A stretch of DNA of 64,000 bases from assembly GCF_954871325.1 (NCBI RefSeq), contig NC_088776.1, forward strand, positions 32,350,508 to 32,414,507, in the 5' to 3' direction. The position numbers and the translations under genes are program-made. The stretch's first letter is position 1. Each line of letters opens with the position of its first letter. This document shows, one piece after another, positions 53,949-64,000 of the stretch. The notes under the pieces are model-generated. The model saw nothing but the letters and a program-made list of their open reading frames with translations, had not been told where the DNA came from and did no database searches. This DNA comes from Gordionus sp. m RMFG-2023. Taxonomy: Eukaryota; Nematomorpha; Gordioida; Chordodea; Parachordodidae.

Positions 53949-56604
53949 CAGGGATCCAAACCGAAACGAATATAGATTCAGGTTCGGATAAAAATAACGG
54001 TTCAAGGTTCAGGTTCGGTTCGTAAAAAATAAAAATAACGGTTCGGTTCGAACCTCTATAAACCGGTTTGAACATTTTTGTATTCAAACCTACATTCGAA
54101 TTATGTATAGGGAAAAATATTTTTTTTATCATTAAAATAAAAAAACACATACATAAAACCTTCATTTTTATTAATTGCATAATATAAAATAATATTTAAT
54201 TTATAAATATAACAAATAGATATCAATGATTAATTTTATAATATGAACAATATTTATAACTTTATTTATTTAAAAATTTTTTATTAAGCCGTACAATTAA
54301 TATATTTTCAAGATTTATCACACTCAAATTACATCTATAAGGGGATAGTATAAATTTAATTGTAGAAAAACATCTTTCTACGCTAACTTGGGTAGCTGGC
54401 ACTGCCAGTATGATATCAGACTTATATAATTCAGGGTATCGATTACTCTGATTTCTCCAATAGTATAAAATATTCATATTTTTATTTAACCTAGATTCTT
54501 TAGAATTAACTAAAATATTTTTAATATTCTCCGATTTTTGTAAGAGATTTTGTTTGTTCACATCTTTTTTCAAATAAGACTTTCTACTAAGTCCTCTTCA
54601 GGTGAAGATCCATTAACCGGTGTTGATTCACCTTCACTAAAATCCTCCACTCTTATAACAAAGTTCGATTCCATGTTATGCCATATTTTAATAATATGTT
54701 CTCTAGCTTTGGTTTTTTCTTCTTCAGTCAAAAGCACTTGATATCTATATAATAAAAATTAAAAATATCATTAAAAAAATCTTATATTTATTTATAGATA
54801 GAAAAATATATAAAGTGAAATAAAATTATTAATTAAAATAAATAAAATTATTGATTAAATTTATATAAGATATAATATTTTTAAAACATACCTTAAATCT
54901 AGATATATGCATGACAAAAAGGCATTGTTGTTTAAAAGTTGCTTCTCTCTAAAATTCATAGCATCAATTATTGAACCAGCAAAGGGTGAAGTAAAAATGG
55001 AAATTTCTAATTTAGCTTTCAGCCATATGCCATAAAAATCCCCTAAAGTTAGCTGCTCAAGTTGTAAGTTCTTGGAAGCTACTTTCATTGGTTTTAGTAT
55101 ATTTACCAACCCTATAATTGCTTCCCATTCCAGAGTTGTAAAACAAATCACTATATGATACTGATAACTCCTCACAAATATCTTTTAATTCATTCAATCT
55201 CTCTAGCATGTCATAGGTTGATAACCATCTGTGACAATCCAATATAGGTCTTTTTAAGTTTAATTTTTTTAGTATGATTGATATCAATTTTGTCCTTAGC
55301 TTCTTGCAGGCAGTACGAGCTTTAATAATAATATTAGAAATGGAGGAATTTTTTAATGCATGAGCTACCACAAGTTGTAAGGTATGAGAAGAACATCTTA
55401 TATTTATAATATCATATTGAGAATCATTAAGATTGCTTGCTAATTCATCAGGTACATTTGTGAAACTAGTATAAATATCATAATTATCTATATTTTGTAT
55501 TTGTTCTTCTTCATCATTTTCAGACAATTGATTGTCATCATCACTATCCTCCATAAATAATTTTACCATCTTAATTAGATTTGCCCCATTGTCCGTTGTT
55601 ATAGTGTACAGTTGTGATGTTTTTATTTCACAATCATTTAATACTTTTATTAAAAGGAGTTTTAAATTTTCTGCAGTGGGCCGTTCAAAAATTTCTTTCA
55701 TTGCCAGTGTTCTCAAAACAATTTTTGCTTTTTGAATGTACTGAAGATTAATCCCAATAATGGACCTGTCTAGACGAGTAACACAGTCAATTTTTAGAGA
55801 TAATAATTTACCATTTATTTCTTTGATTATATTTTGCCGAATATCTAAGGCTAATTCTGCAACATTCGATTGAATATTTTTGGAATTAATTTTAATATTA
55901 CCTAAACCTTCTAATATAGGATCCAGAATTTTTCTAAAGCCACTATCATCGATTAATGTGAATGGTCTACCATTAAAAGTTACCAGCTCAGTACAAGCAT
56001 CAATTATTATTTTTTTACTAAGTTTCACTGATATAGTAGTTTGTTCTTTAAATACTTCTTCTATTGTCTGTTGGTTTGATGGCATCTTAAGCCTTTTTAT
56101 TTTATTAGGAATTTGTTGTGATATTTTAATTTTATTGAATTCTATAGGGTGGTTTCTTTTTATGTGACGCTCCAAATTTGCGCCATGATTACCTTTCATA
56201 TTTATTTGACAATCAGCAATATTACATTTTGATGTGTCATTAATAATATTATAAGTAAAATAATTGTATATGGGGTTTAATTTTGCTCTAGGCATTATAA
56301 TTTATAAGCTTAAAAAATATTGTAAAATGGCAATACACTAAAGTTCATAAAAATTATGACTGACACTTATCAATCAAATGTTATTGATAAAAATCTTTAA
56401 AACAATTTGAATATAATTAAAATATTTTGCAATATACTAGTAATAACTTACACATTATTTTAGCAGCATAAAATCACGAGGTTCTTACCGGTTCAGTGGC
56501 ATTTTAGCGGTTTTGGATAGAAATTTTTTAGCGGTTTAGGTTCGGTTCAGGTTTGATAAAAAATACCGGTTTTTAGAGGTTTAACGGTTCGGTTTGGATC
56601 CCTG
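53949..56604 (-). mobile_element. hAT DNA transposon, nearly complete, 2656 bp
   Basis: The 17-bp inverted ends CAGGGATCCAAACCGAA and TTCGGTTTGGATCCCTG lie at 53949 and 56604. They are flanked by TTTATATG and TTTATATC, an 8-bp duplication with one mismatch. Subterminal GGTTCGG/ACCGAACC words are dense inside both ends. The transposase gene is on the - strand. Structure, length and ends are those of a full hAT element. The near-perfect ends suggest moderate youth, but the gene has two frameshifts, so this copy is not autonomous. Confidence 0.93.
54262..56295 (-). pseudogene. hAT transposase gene with BED finger and one intron, frameshifted
   Basis: The start ATG at 56295 opens a BED-type zinc finger (C-x4-C in CNIADC, H-x4-H in HIKRNH, residues about 24-49). 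The catalytic region follows, including TTDNGANLIKM and CSSHTLQLVVAHAL. Near 55140-55165 the frame shifts by one base; it continues as LEWEAIIGLVNILKPMK, the conserved EW helix. Exon 1 ends at LDLR before GTATGT. A 142-bp intron (54748-54889, ending TTATATAG) joins to YQVLLTEEEKTKAREH. A second shift near 54590 precedes the C-terminal dimerisation block (VPATQVSVERCFSTIKFIL, 54262-54573). The intron placement rests on phase and family pattern. Confidence 0.85.
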
Positions 56605-56612
56605 TTTATATC

Positions 56613-57944
56613 AACCATTTTTTTATACCATGTTAGCTAGAAAAGGTCATTTTGAAAATGTTAGTTAAAATTAAAAAAGGTCATTCTAAAAATTAAAATT
56701 TTTTCTCCACCAGAAACTATAAAAGCTTTGCCCCTGGTACATTTTATTTAATCTGCTTGAAATATAATTTAAAAGAAAAAAAATAATCGGTAAAATAAGA
56801 AGAAAAATAATAATAAGTACAGTTCTATATATCTCGTTTGCGTCAATATTAACAAACAAATACTAGATCTCCAGACCCTTTGGTATTAGTTAAAAAAACA
56901 TTATTGATAAAATAAGAAAAAATTGCCATCATTCGAAATGGAACGAAAAATATTGTATCATTAAATCATTAATGCAATTTAGTAAAAAAAAAAAAGTACA
57001 TAAAAAAATTTACTACCATTATAAAAAATAAACTTTATCATATTTTAAAAAATGAGACTCGATTTTTATAATTTAATAGCGACAGCATAAAAAAATTAGT
57101 CATATAGGCTTGCGGTTTCTCTGGAAAATATAATACCAAAATATGATGGATTGGTTAAGGTTAAATTGAAAACTCTTACATAGATAATTTTTCACCATCA
57201 GGCGCTAAAATTGAGGAATTGTTTAGTAAAGTAATATTGATACTAATAGTGCTTTATACTTGGAAGTAAAAAAGATCAAATATCGATCCTATACGAATTA
57301 AGTTTCAATATTTTTATAGGAAAATTTGAATAAAAAATTAACATTTTTATTTAATCGTACATTTTTACACGCTCTTTTTTAAATAGAAGATATTTCTGAA
57401 ATAATTTTATAGATATAAAAATTAAGCAGGGGGTTTTATCAATTTTTAAAATTTAAATATTCGTCTAGACATCAATAATTAATATTATACAAATGCAGTT
57501 TCATCTAATCATATTTTCCAAGGGATGGGGGTAGGATTCAGCCCTAAACTTCCTCTCCTTGTTTATGCCACTGCACACATAAACTAAAATTTTAATATTA
57601 TCTTTTCTAGACTAATTAGATTAAAACCAGAGATCTGCAAACCCCAACTCGTTTGAGCCAGGCCCATGCCCATTTTAAAAAAAATCTATTCATGCTTGGT
57701 CGCGCCTAATATTTTTTATTCTGGCTGGGCCTGGTATGGCTTAAATTTTAAAATTCTGTTAAGAAACAATGTGCTAATATTATTTATTTGTAGAATATTT
57801 TTTATACAATCAAAAAATATTGAATTTTTCTATATTTAAATAATTCTTTGCTAAATTATTGCCCAACATAAGTGCTTAAATGTTCCATAATTAAATTTAG
57901 AAAAATATTAATTGATTTATCATTTAGATAAATAATTATTACAT
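56613..57944. other. Intergenic, no gene seen
   Basis: AT-rich sequence with one broken hAT-like end (about 57627, CAGAGATCTGCAAACCCC followed by GGCCCATGCC and TGGGCCTGG words). No exon was recognised. Confidence 0.45.
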
Positions 57945-58044
57945 AAAAAGTTTCAAGTGCATTCATATTATGATTATCATTGGCTTTCAAATTTTGATAT
58001 GGTTGATCAAGTTGATTTTCCAAATTAATAAACCTGTCCTTTAA

Positions 58045-59512
58045 CCCTTCAATACTCCGGTGAAAAAAATGACGTTAGTACTCGGGTGGGGTTCAATAGA
58101 CCCCAATTTCAAATGTATATGTCTACAGTTATATTCATAGACCCCAATTTCAAATGTATATGTCTACAGTTATATTCATTATTTTTATTTAATATTTGGA
58201 TATAAGATAGAACTAACCTTAAACTTGATAAAATATTTATTTATTTTTATTTCTTAAGCTTAGATTAAAGATGATGAGGATAATTATAATTTGTGCCAAA
58301 ATTTTCTAAAAAAAGCTTACTTTTTTTAAATTTCAAATATAATTAAAAAAATAACTTATCTATCATACAACCATGATAATTCATAATATGGATCTTTATT
58401 CTTCAATATAAAAAAAAAAAATTACACTAAAATATTCAAACATAAAAAAAATATAGAACATTGAAATATGTTAATTTGACATGTAAAACATTTATTACAT
58501 AAAATTTTAATGTGTTCTAAACATAAATTTATTTTACATATTTGATAAAAAAAATTGCTTTTTTTTTTATTTTGATCGTTAGATTTAAAAATTTCAGCTA
58601 AATAAAGATTTCCCAGTAATGTCTTGAACTGTGTTACATCAACTTCTTTGGTAAAACCTTCATATTGGTCATTATAGTTTTTACATATAATTTTAATTTT
58701 TTCATTGGTATGATAAATAATCTCTATAATCATTTTTGGTGTTATCAACAAGTCAAAACATTTTTCTGGAGTGTCAGCTTCTTTCCCTTATTCTTTTACT
58801 CCTGGCAGATGAATAACTAAATTTTGTTGATGAGTTATTATTCTTTGATTAGAAGATTCTCTTTCCATTTAGTAAGCTTATTTTTTTAGCTAATTTTAAA
58901 GAGAAATATACTATGATAAATGATTTCATATTTACCTAAATTATATTAAGTTTATTGTGTTCAACTAACATTTCTTCTTCATCTAATTCAGATTGTGTAT
59001 CAGATCACTATCATATATAAAATCTTCAACCTCACTATTGATTATATTGTCATAATCACCTCAAATAAATAAATAATTTATATTTAGTTTCAGTATCTGC
59101 AAAAATCATTATAAATGATAAAAATAATTTAAGAAATGAATCAGCTGGTGAAAAATATAATAACTCCATCAGAGAAAATCTATACATTTTCTTTTTCATA
59201 TATCTCATTCAAAATATAAGATATTTAAATTTTGTTTTAATAAATTTTATAATATAGTAATATATATTTATAATTTTAAAAAAAAATTTCTTAAAAAATT
59301 ACAAATTTACTCTGGTGGGGTCTCACAAACCCCAATCAGTAACAAAATGCTCTTAAAAACTACTCAATCAAAATATATGAAATTTGGAATATAGATTCTA
59401 CGATATATTTGATGAAGCTAATAAAATCTAGATCATAATATTTAACGATTTTTATGTAATATCATTTCCAGTATGCCTGGGGTTTCATATACCCCACCAG
59501 AGTATTGAAGGG
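58045..59512 (-). mobile_element. piggyBac DNA transposon, internally deleted, 1468 bp
   Basis: The ends CCCTTCAATACTCCGGTG and CACCAGAGTATTGAAGGG are 18-bp inverted repeats with one mismatch, flanked by TTAA on both sides (58041-58044, 59513-59516), the diagnostic piggyBac target. GGTGGGGT/ACCCC words lie just inside both ends. A 41-bp tandem pair lies at about 58100-58180. The transposase is on the - strand and only its N-terminal part is present. Full piggyBac elements are about 2.3-2.5 kb, so roughly 1 kb, including the catalytic core, is missing. Confidence 0.92.
58422..59060 (-). pseudogene. piggyBac transposase N-terminal remnant
   Basis: Reading leftward on the - strand: an acidic stretch (SEVEDFIYDSD, about 59000-59040), then VIHLPGVKE (about 58790-58830) followed by a stop, then TPEKCFDLLITPKMIIEI and VDVTQFKTLLGNLYLAEIF in 58422-58751. 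The last two are the start of the piggyBac transposase domain (recalled pattern: TP...F.L.IT.EMI..I, then E...LIGLLYLAG). Several breaks are present, and nothing of the DDD catalytic core remains. Confidence 0.8.
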
Positions 59513-59900
59513 TTAACAGCTTATTTTGTGCCTGATTAATATAAACCAGTTGAACTTTTACCTAATTGGATCATTGCTGCAATCATATTTGTCTTTGTAA
59601 TATGAATGAAATCTCTATTAAAAAATCTTAATTTTTTTCATCCATTCCATTTCTAATAAAGTAAATTGTATAAAAAGTTTCAATTTTGTTCATTCATATT
59701 ATGATTATCATTGGCTTTCAAATCTTGAAGTTAGTTTTCCAAATGAGTAATAAACCTGTTCTTTAATAGCTTATTTTGCTCCTTATAAACCAGTCGAACT
59801 TTTACCTAATTGGATCATTTCGGTTATATTTGTCTTTGTAATATAAATGAAATCCTATGTAAGAAACCTTAATTTTTTTTCATTCATTCCATTTTAATAA

Positions 59901-60382
59901 GGTAAAATACTTCAAGGAAAAGATATAGGGTTTAATTTACATCACAATTTTCTTTTGGCACTTCAATAATAGTAATTTCTTCAAGATTTTTATCTTCATT
60001 AATTACAGACATTGATAAATTTAAAAATTATTTATTTCTTGATTAAAATTTAAATAAAAATAGCAAATAATGGTTTCTAAAAATGCAGATAAATTTTTCT
60101 ATTTATTTTAATAATTAATTTTAAAATAAAAAATAAATTTTTAAATGCATTAAAGAATTTTTCAGTAACAAAAAACCAAATAAAATCAATTACAATATTC
60201 ATTTTTTAAAAATCATTTACCTAGACAATTTGAGGTTCAAAATCCCAGGCCTTTAACAACTATGACTACAATATATTTATATATTACATTTATTTTCATT
60301 AAAAATAATATCTTATATAATTATTTTTCATCTCTTAAAAAAATTCAGTATAATTACAAACATGTTCTTAATATAATTGCCA
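59901..60382. other. Intergenic and SURF1 3' flank
   Basis: No other gene seen. On the - strand AATAAA lies roughly 90 nt past the SURF1 stop (about 60289-60294) and could serve as its polyadenylation signal. Confidence 0.45.
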
Positions 60383-61404
60383 TTATTTTATGTAAGTTTT
60401 ATACCACAATAAAGAGCTAAAAAAAGTTAATCCATACCTATAAGAATATTAGATATAATTATAAAATTTATCAAACCAAGTAATCACATATGATAAATGT
60501 TCATTGCGTAAAGTTACAAGAGTTTGACCTCCAATAGGATTTGGATTTGAACTTGCATTAGTTTGAGAGACCCCTAAAAAAATATACATTACATATTAAT
60601 CTAGATCAAATTACCATCAAAATCTAAATCTACAAAAATTGGTTGAGCATTTAATAATTTTGCCATGTATGTATCTCTTTTATGAAAAAGGGTGGGTAGT
60701 TTATTTTTATTTTTTTCAGATGAAACTTCTGGATTCCTTAATAAACCTGTTATAGTAATATAGTTATCAGTTGTAGAGTTTTCAAATTGAATTTTATTCA
60801 TGTATTCTGATGGTATCCAACCTCTATCTACAAGTATAGAAGTGCTTAGATTATTAAATGATTTTAGGATATTATGTATTAATCAAAAACTTAGCATTAT
60901 TTTTCAAGGAAAATGCTTGTATAAGATGGTAACCAACTTTTGATGAAGAACTAAGTAATGAACCACTATAATCTTGTTGATAAATTTTTTTAGGATCTTT
61001 ATAAATCCTTGGGCCCAAGTATAATAGCTTATCTGATATAAATTTACCCTCGCATTTTACATGTGTATACTCTGGATATTTATATGTTTCTGATATTCTA
61101 CACATTTTTTTACAAATTGAATTCTAAGAATATATACATTTTTTCAAATTCAATTGGTTCCCTTTTAACGCGTTTATTTAAATCTTGTATCAATCCTAAT
61201 TTCCATTTTCTTCTTCTTATTTGCCAACATCCCAACCCAAACGCTGTAATAGGCACCGTCTAAATGAAAAAGTATATAGAATCAAACATTTTTAATAAAT
61301 ACTAGCAGTAAATAAGGTTTGATATTTAAACTCTTAGCTGGCTTAGCACTTATTTTTGTGTATATACCGCGATTAAATGTTTGATAATTATTTTTTAAAA
61401 ACAT
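60383..61404 (-). CDS. SURF1: SURF1, mitochondrial cytochrome c oxidase assembly factor, six exons
   Basis: SURF1 is an inner-mitochondrial-membrane protein needed for early cytochrome c oxidase (complex IV) assembly. Exons on the - strand: 61404-61303, 61259-61138, 61097-60891, 60844-60615, 60573-60477 and 60437-60383. Total 813 nt, 270 aa plus stop. Introns are 43, 40, 46, 41 and 39 bp, all GT-AG and all in phase. The N-terminus is basic and hydroxylated ([20 protein letters not shown]), fitting an import signal. The first membrane segment [14 protein letters not shown] leads into [11 protein letters not shown], a family signature. Then follow [25 protein letters not shown], the ITGLLR region, [10 protein letters not shown] and [17 protein letters not shown]. 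The second membrane segment is [15 protein letters not shown]. All parts are in family order, and the gene looks intact. Confidence 0.95.
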
Positions 61405-61780
61405 TTTCAGGCCTAATTATAATAAGAGTTGTCACATGTCAGGTGATAGATTCTAAATTATGACCTATTAATTTAATGTAGTATAATCTCATTGAGTATA
61501 TAGTTTAATAGATATAAACTGAATTTAATGCTTTCTGAAATAAAGCATAAGACGTTATATCATAGTTTTTATCCAGCTTATAACTAAGTTACCTTAAATT
61601 TTTGGTATATATTTAGAAATTACTTTAGACTTTTTATTTTGTTTATAAAACGGTTTATTTCATGTGGTTCGCAAAACTGATTAATTAATACACTAAATAT
61701 CAAAATACACCAGATATTTTAACTTATATTCTCAATTCTAGCATGGCATCCATTTAGCTAGGTTGTTAATCGGCTTAGCC
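61405..61780. other. Intergenic, SURF1 5' flank
   Basis: No gene or clear promoter element seen. The SURF1 start codon is at 61404, and the repeat block begins about 380 bp away. Confidence 0.4.
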
Positions 61781-62068
61781 GAGTCGGCTCGAACAGAGCT
61801 GACCCAAATTTTGGGTCGTTTTTTTCGACCTCGACCTGAGTTTAAGCAGAAAAAAACGACCTCGACCCAAAATATGGGTCGTTTTTTCCGACCTCGACCC
61901 GAGTTCAAGTGGAAAAAAACGACCTCGACTCAAAATATGGGTCGTATTTTTCGACTCAGACTTAAAGTTTGGGTCGTTTTTTTCGACTCAGACTTGAAGC
62001 TTGGTTGTTTTTTTCGACTCAGACTTGAAACTTGGTTGTTTTTTTCGACTCAGACTTGAAGTTTATTT
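61781..62068. repeat. Minisatellite with GGGTCGTTTTTTTCGAC core
   Basis: About seven units of 35-60 bp built on GGTCGTTTTTTTCGAC followed by CTCGACCC or TCAGACTTGAAG variants. Early units contain internal inverted pairs (TCGACCCAAAATATGGGTCG), so they can fold. The array stays open in one + frame for 98 codons with a strictly repetitive product, which I read as repeat rather than gene. Confidence 0.8.
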
Positions 62069-62335
62069 TTTTAAAGCCAATGTGTAAAAATATATTTTGC
62101 AAACATGTTAAATTAAAATTTCATTGAAGATGTACCTTAGGAAAGGACAATTGTCTTAATCGTCATTTTTGAACTTTTTTCAATTTTTTTAAGGCAAATG
62201 GGTTAAAAATATATTTTGTAAACATGTTAAATTTAAATTTCAGTGAAGATGTACCATAGGAAAGTGACAATTGTCATAATCGTCATTTTTGAACTTTTTT
62301 GAATTTTTTTAAGGCAAATGGGTAAAAATATATTT
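62069..62335. repeat. Tandem repeat, unit about 130 bp, two copies
   Basis: TTTTTTTAAGGCAAATGGGT, AAATATATTTTG, AACATGTTAAATT, GTGAAGATGTACC, GGACAATTGTC (or GTGACAATTGTC), TAATCGTCATTTTTGAAC run twice in order, with the start of a third copy at 62310. Confidence 0.85.
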
Positions 62336-62722
62336 TATTTTAACCAAAATTTTAGGATTTTACCAATGTAATATACTTTACATAACGAGATTGTTAAATT
62401 TTCTTTTAAAATTATTTCACATTACATAAAAACATTTCTAATTTCCTTTATGTAGTTTTTATTATAAGGTAACGATATACTTAATAATTTTAATTAACAT
62501 TTTTAACAGTTATAAACTAAAAAGATAAAATTCTCAAATTATTTTTTAAAAAAAAAATTTATTTGGGGGGGGGGGAGATAAGGGGAGATCTTCCACTTTT
62601 AAATAGGAATCTAGCAACCCTTGTTAATACAACACTATTTTATATATAAAGAAAGATATACGTAATAATTATCAATGTTGCATCATTTCATTAACAATTA
62701 ATTATTCATATTTGCATATATA

Positions 62723-62857
62723 TTACAAAATAATATATATATTACAAAATAATATATATATTACAAAATAATATATATATTACAAAATAATATATATATT
62801 ACAAAATAATATATATATTACAAAATAATATATATATTACAAAATTACAAAATAATA
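62723..62857. repeat. 19-bp AT satellite, about seven copies
   Basis: Perfect or near-perfect tandem copies of TTACAAAATAATATATATA, decaying at the right end. The repeat stops about 100 bp before the LITAF start codon. Confidence 0.9.
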
Positions 62858-62957
62858 TATTTAATACAAAATAAGAAAAACGACACGGAAAATATGTGAT
62901 ATAAATGGGGATCTTAAATATAATTCGAAATATGGTTCAGTAATTAATTATGAAAAA

Positions 62958-63212
62958 ATGAAGATAAAATGCCCCTTCTGTAGAATACCAATAGTGACAC
63001 AAACTAGAAATCAGCCAATAAGTAATTTTTTATTTCTATCTTGTTTGTGCTTTCCTTTTAGTCTTTGCCCGCTCCCAGTTTGTTGTCCTCTTAGCAACGA
63101 CAAATCTAAAGTTGAACATTACTGCCCTCATTGTGGACAGTGTCTACATGGCCGGGGGGGTAGGAGACAAATGCCTCCAAAAAATATTGGCATTTTGGGG
63201 GGTAGGTATTAA
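62958..63212 (+). CDS. LITAF-domain protein, single visible exon
   Basis: The 84-codon frame has the LITAF layout: an N-terminal knuckle KCPFC (residues 4-8), a hydrophobic Cys/Pro-rich stretch that inserts into membrane (NFLFLSCLCFPFSLCPLPV, about 22-40), then a C-terminal HYCPHCGQCL knuckle (about 54-63). LITAF-like proteins sit on late endosome/lysosome membranes as zinc-bound monotopic proteins. The frame is open further upstream to about 62860, so an acceptor (for example after GGTTCAG at about 62940) and an earlier exon, commonly Pro-rich in this family, are possible; I found none. The last 20 codons are made of the G-rich repeat and may be a recent extension. It could also be a young retained fragment. 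Confidence 0.75.
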   Translation: MKIKCPFCRIPIVTQTRNQPISNFLFLSCLCFPFSLCPLPVCCPLSNDKSKVEHYCPHCGQCLHGRGGRRQMPPKNIGILGGRY

Positions 63213-63290
63213 TTTTGGGGGGTAGATATTGATTTTTGGGGGGTAGGCATTTGTTTTTGGGGGGTAGGTATTGATTTTTGGAGGGTAATT
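63145..63290. repeat. G-run tandem repeat, unit about 21-25 bp
   Basis: Units TTTTGGGGGGTAGGTATTGAT or close variants follow one another from the LITAF exon end (about 63150) through 63290, giving six G runs of 4-7 bases on the + strand. The first units are in frame with, and code for the end of, the LITAF exon. Confidence 0.85.
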
Positions 63291-63300
63291 TTTGACTTGT

Positions 63301-64000
63301 ATTATGATATTTTTAAATCCAATAATCGATATGATTATCGTTGATTTTCTGAAAAATGTCAATTAAAGAAAAGATATCTGTCAATTTATAAATATTATAC
63401 ACTATATTTATTTTTTTAAATTTTTAGAAAATTCATTTACATAATGGGATTTAGATTTTCACAGTATCAATTTTAAATTATCAATATATATTTTTTTATA
63501 ATAAGGACCTTTTGAATAAAGAATCCCTTTTATGATAAGATAATCCTACTCAATTAACAATATAAAGAAACATTTTTGGATTTTAAAAAGGTAATTTTTT
63601 AAGCATATAATTGCATTTTCCTTAATTTGATGATAGATAAATAAATATAATAAAGAATGAAGCTATTTTTATTTAATCTTAATATGTATACTTAATAAGT
63701 TATCTGGGTTTTGAACCATGGCAATTATTTTTGCTAATAATTTTTTAAATAATCATTTTCAATGGGGTAAATATTACCACATTTTTGTGAGGCAATCAGG
63801 TTGGACCCATAATTGATTTCTATTTATGATAAATGATTCTTTGAGGTAAGTGTAAATTATATACAAAATTATAAGTGAGAGGTGAAAACCATTGTGTGAT
63901 AAAAAATTTGTTAAAAGAATTGATAAATTTTTTATTTCATTATTAGATAAATTTTATATAACATCAAATTTTCCATAATATATTTGGCCTTTTTTCTAAA
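63301..64000. other. AT-rich sequence, no gene seen
   Basis: No exon, RNA gene or bounded repeat recognised up to the window edge. Confidence 0.45.

Larger units (their letters stand above)
57945..59900. repeat. About 250-bp tandem duplication, first copy split by piggyBac
   Basis: CATATTATGATTATCATTGG, TTTTCCAAAT and AATAAACCTGT occur at 57960-58040 and again at 59690-59760. CTTATTTTG, AACTTTTACCTAATTGG and TTTGTCTTTGTAATAT occur at 59519-59600 and again at 59770-59840. Removing the piggyBac element and one TTAA leaves two adjacent units of about 250 bp. Confidence 0.8.

Noticed and set aside
61763-62059. 98-codon open frame on the + strand
   Set aside because: It is the minisatellite read through one frame; the product is an exact short repeat.
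62723-62857. Regular repeat that could suggest a CRISPR-like array
   Set aside because: The copies are contiguous without spacers, and the genome is eukaryotic; it is a simple satellite.

Overview
The window is very AT-rich eukaryotic, animal-type nuclear DNA. It has spliced genes with GT-AG introns and a dense, mixed load of transposable elements: Ty3/gypsy LTR fossils, an APE-type LINE, hAT, piggyBac and MULE elements, and MITEs or foldback elements. The introns come in two very different sizes, about 40 bp or several kb. I cannot name the species; a small-bodied, AT-rich invertebrate fits best. All protein comparisons rest on recalled family sequences, because no search could be run.

Host genes. 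(1) A GPCPD1/GDE5-type glycerophosphocholine phosphodiesterase lies on the + strand and runs 9440-51677. I could assemble it as 14 exons whose phases all agree, giving 765 codons with every expected GDPD motif in order. About 95% of its 42 kb is intron filled with transposons. (2) SURF1, a cytochrome c oxidase assembly factor, lies on the - strand at 60383-61404. It has six exons, five introns of 39-46 bp and 270 codons. (3) A LITAF-domain exon lies on the + strand at 62958-63212.

Layout. 1-9.4 kb: a satellite array carrying a young but broken Ty3/gypsy element, then an hAT MITE with a perfect 8-bp target duplication, then a GC-richer dispersed repeat just upstream of GPCPD1. 9.4-51.7 kb: GPCPD1 and its introns. 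These hold MITEs, hAT and MULE relics, a 760-bp foldback element, an hAT-bounded composite containing a gypsy fragment, a giant inverted LINE pair (arms about 1.8 kb), a TA-flanked MITE and a second, older gypsy element. 51.7-60.3 kb: a second, inverted copy of the upstream dispersed repeat, an almost complete hAT element with an intron-containing transposase, and a piggyBac element whose neighbouring tandem repeat copy preserves the empty target site. 60.3-64 kb: SURF1, several tandem repeats, the LITAF exon and a G-run repeat overlapping that exon's 3' end.

How the genes relate. GPCPD1 (glycerophosphocholine hydrolysis) and SURF1 (mitochondrial complex IV assembly) have no known functional link, and nothing suggests an operon. 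The main biology here is how a gene with about 40-bp introns tolerates, in other introns, up to 9 kb of inserted elements while its reading frame stays intact.
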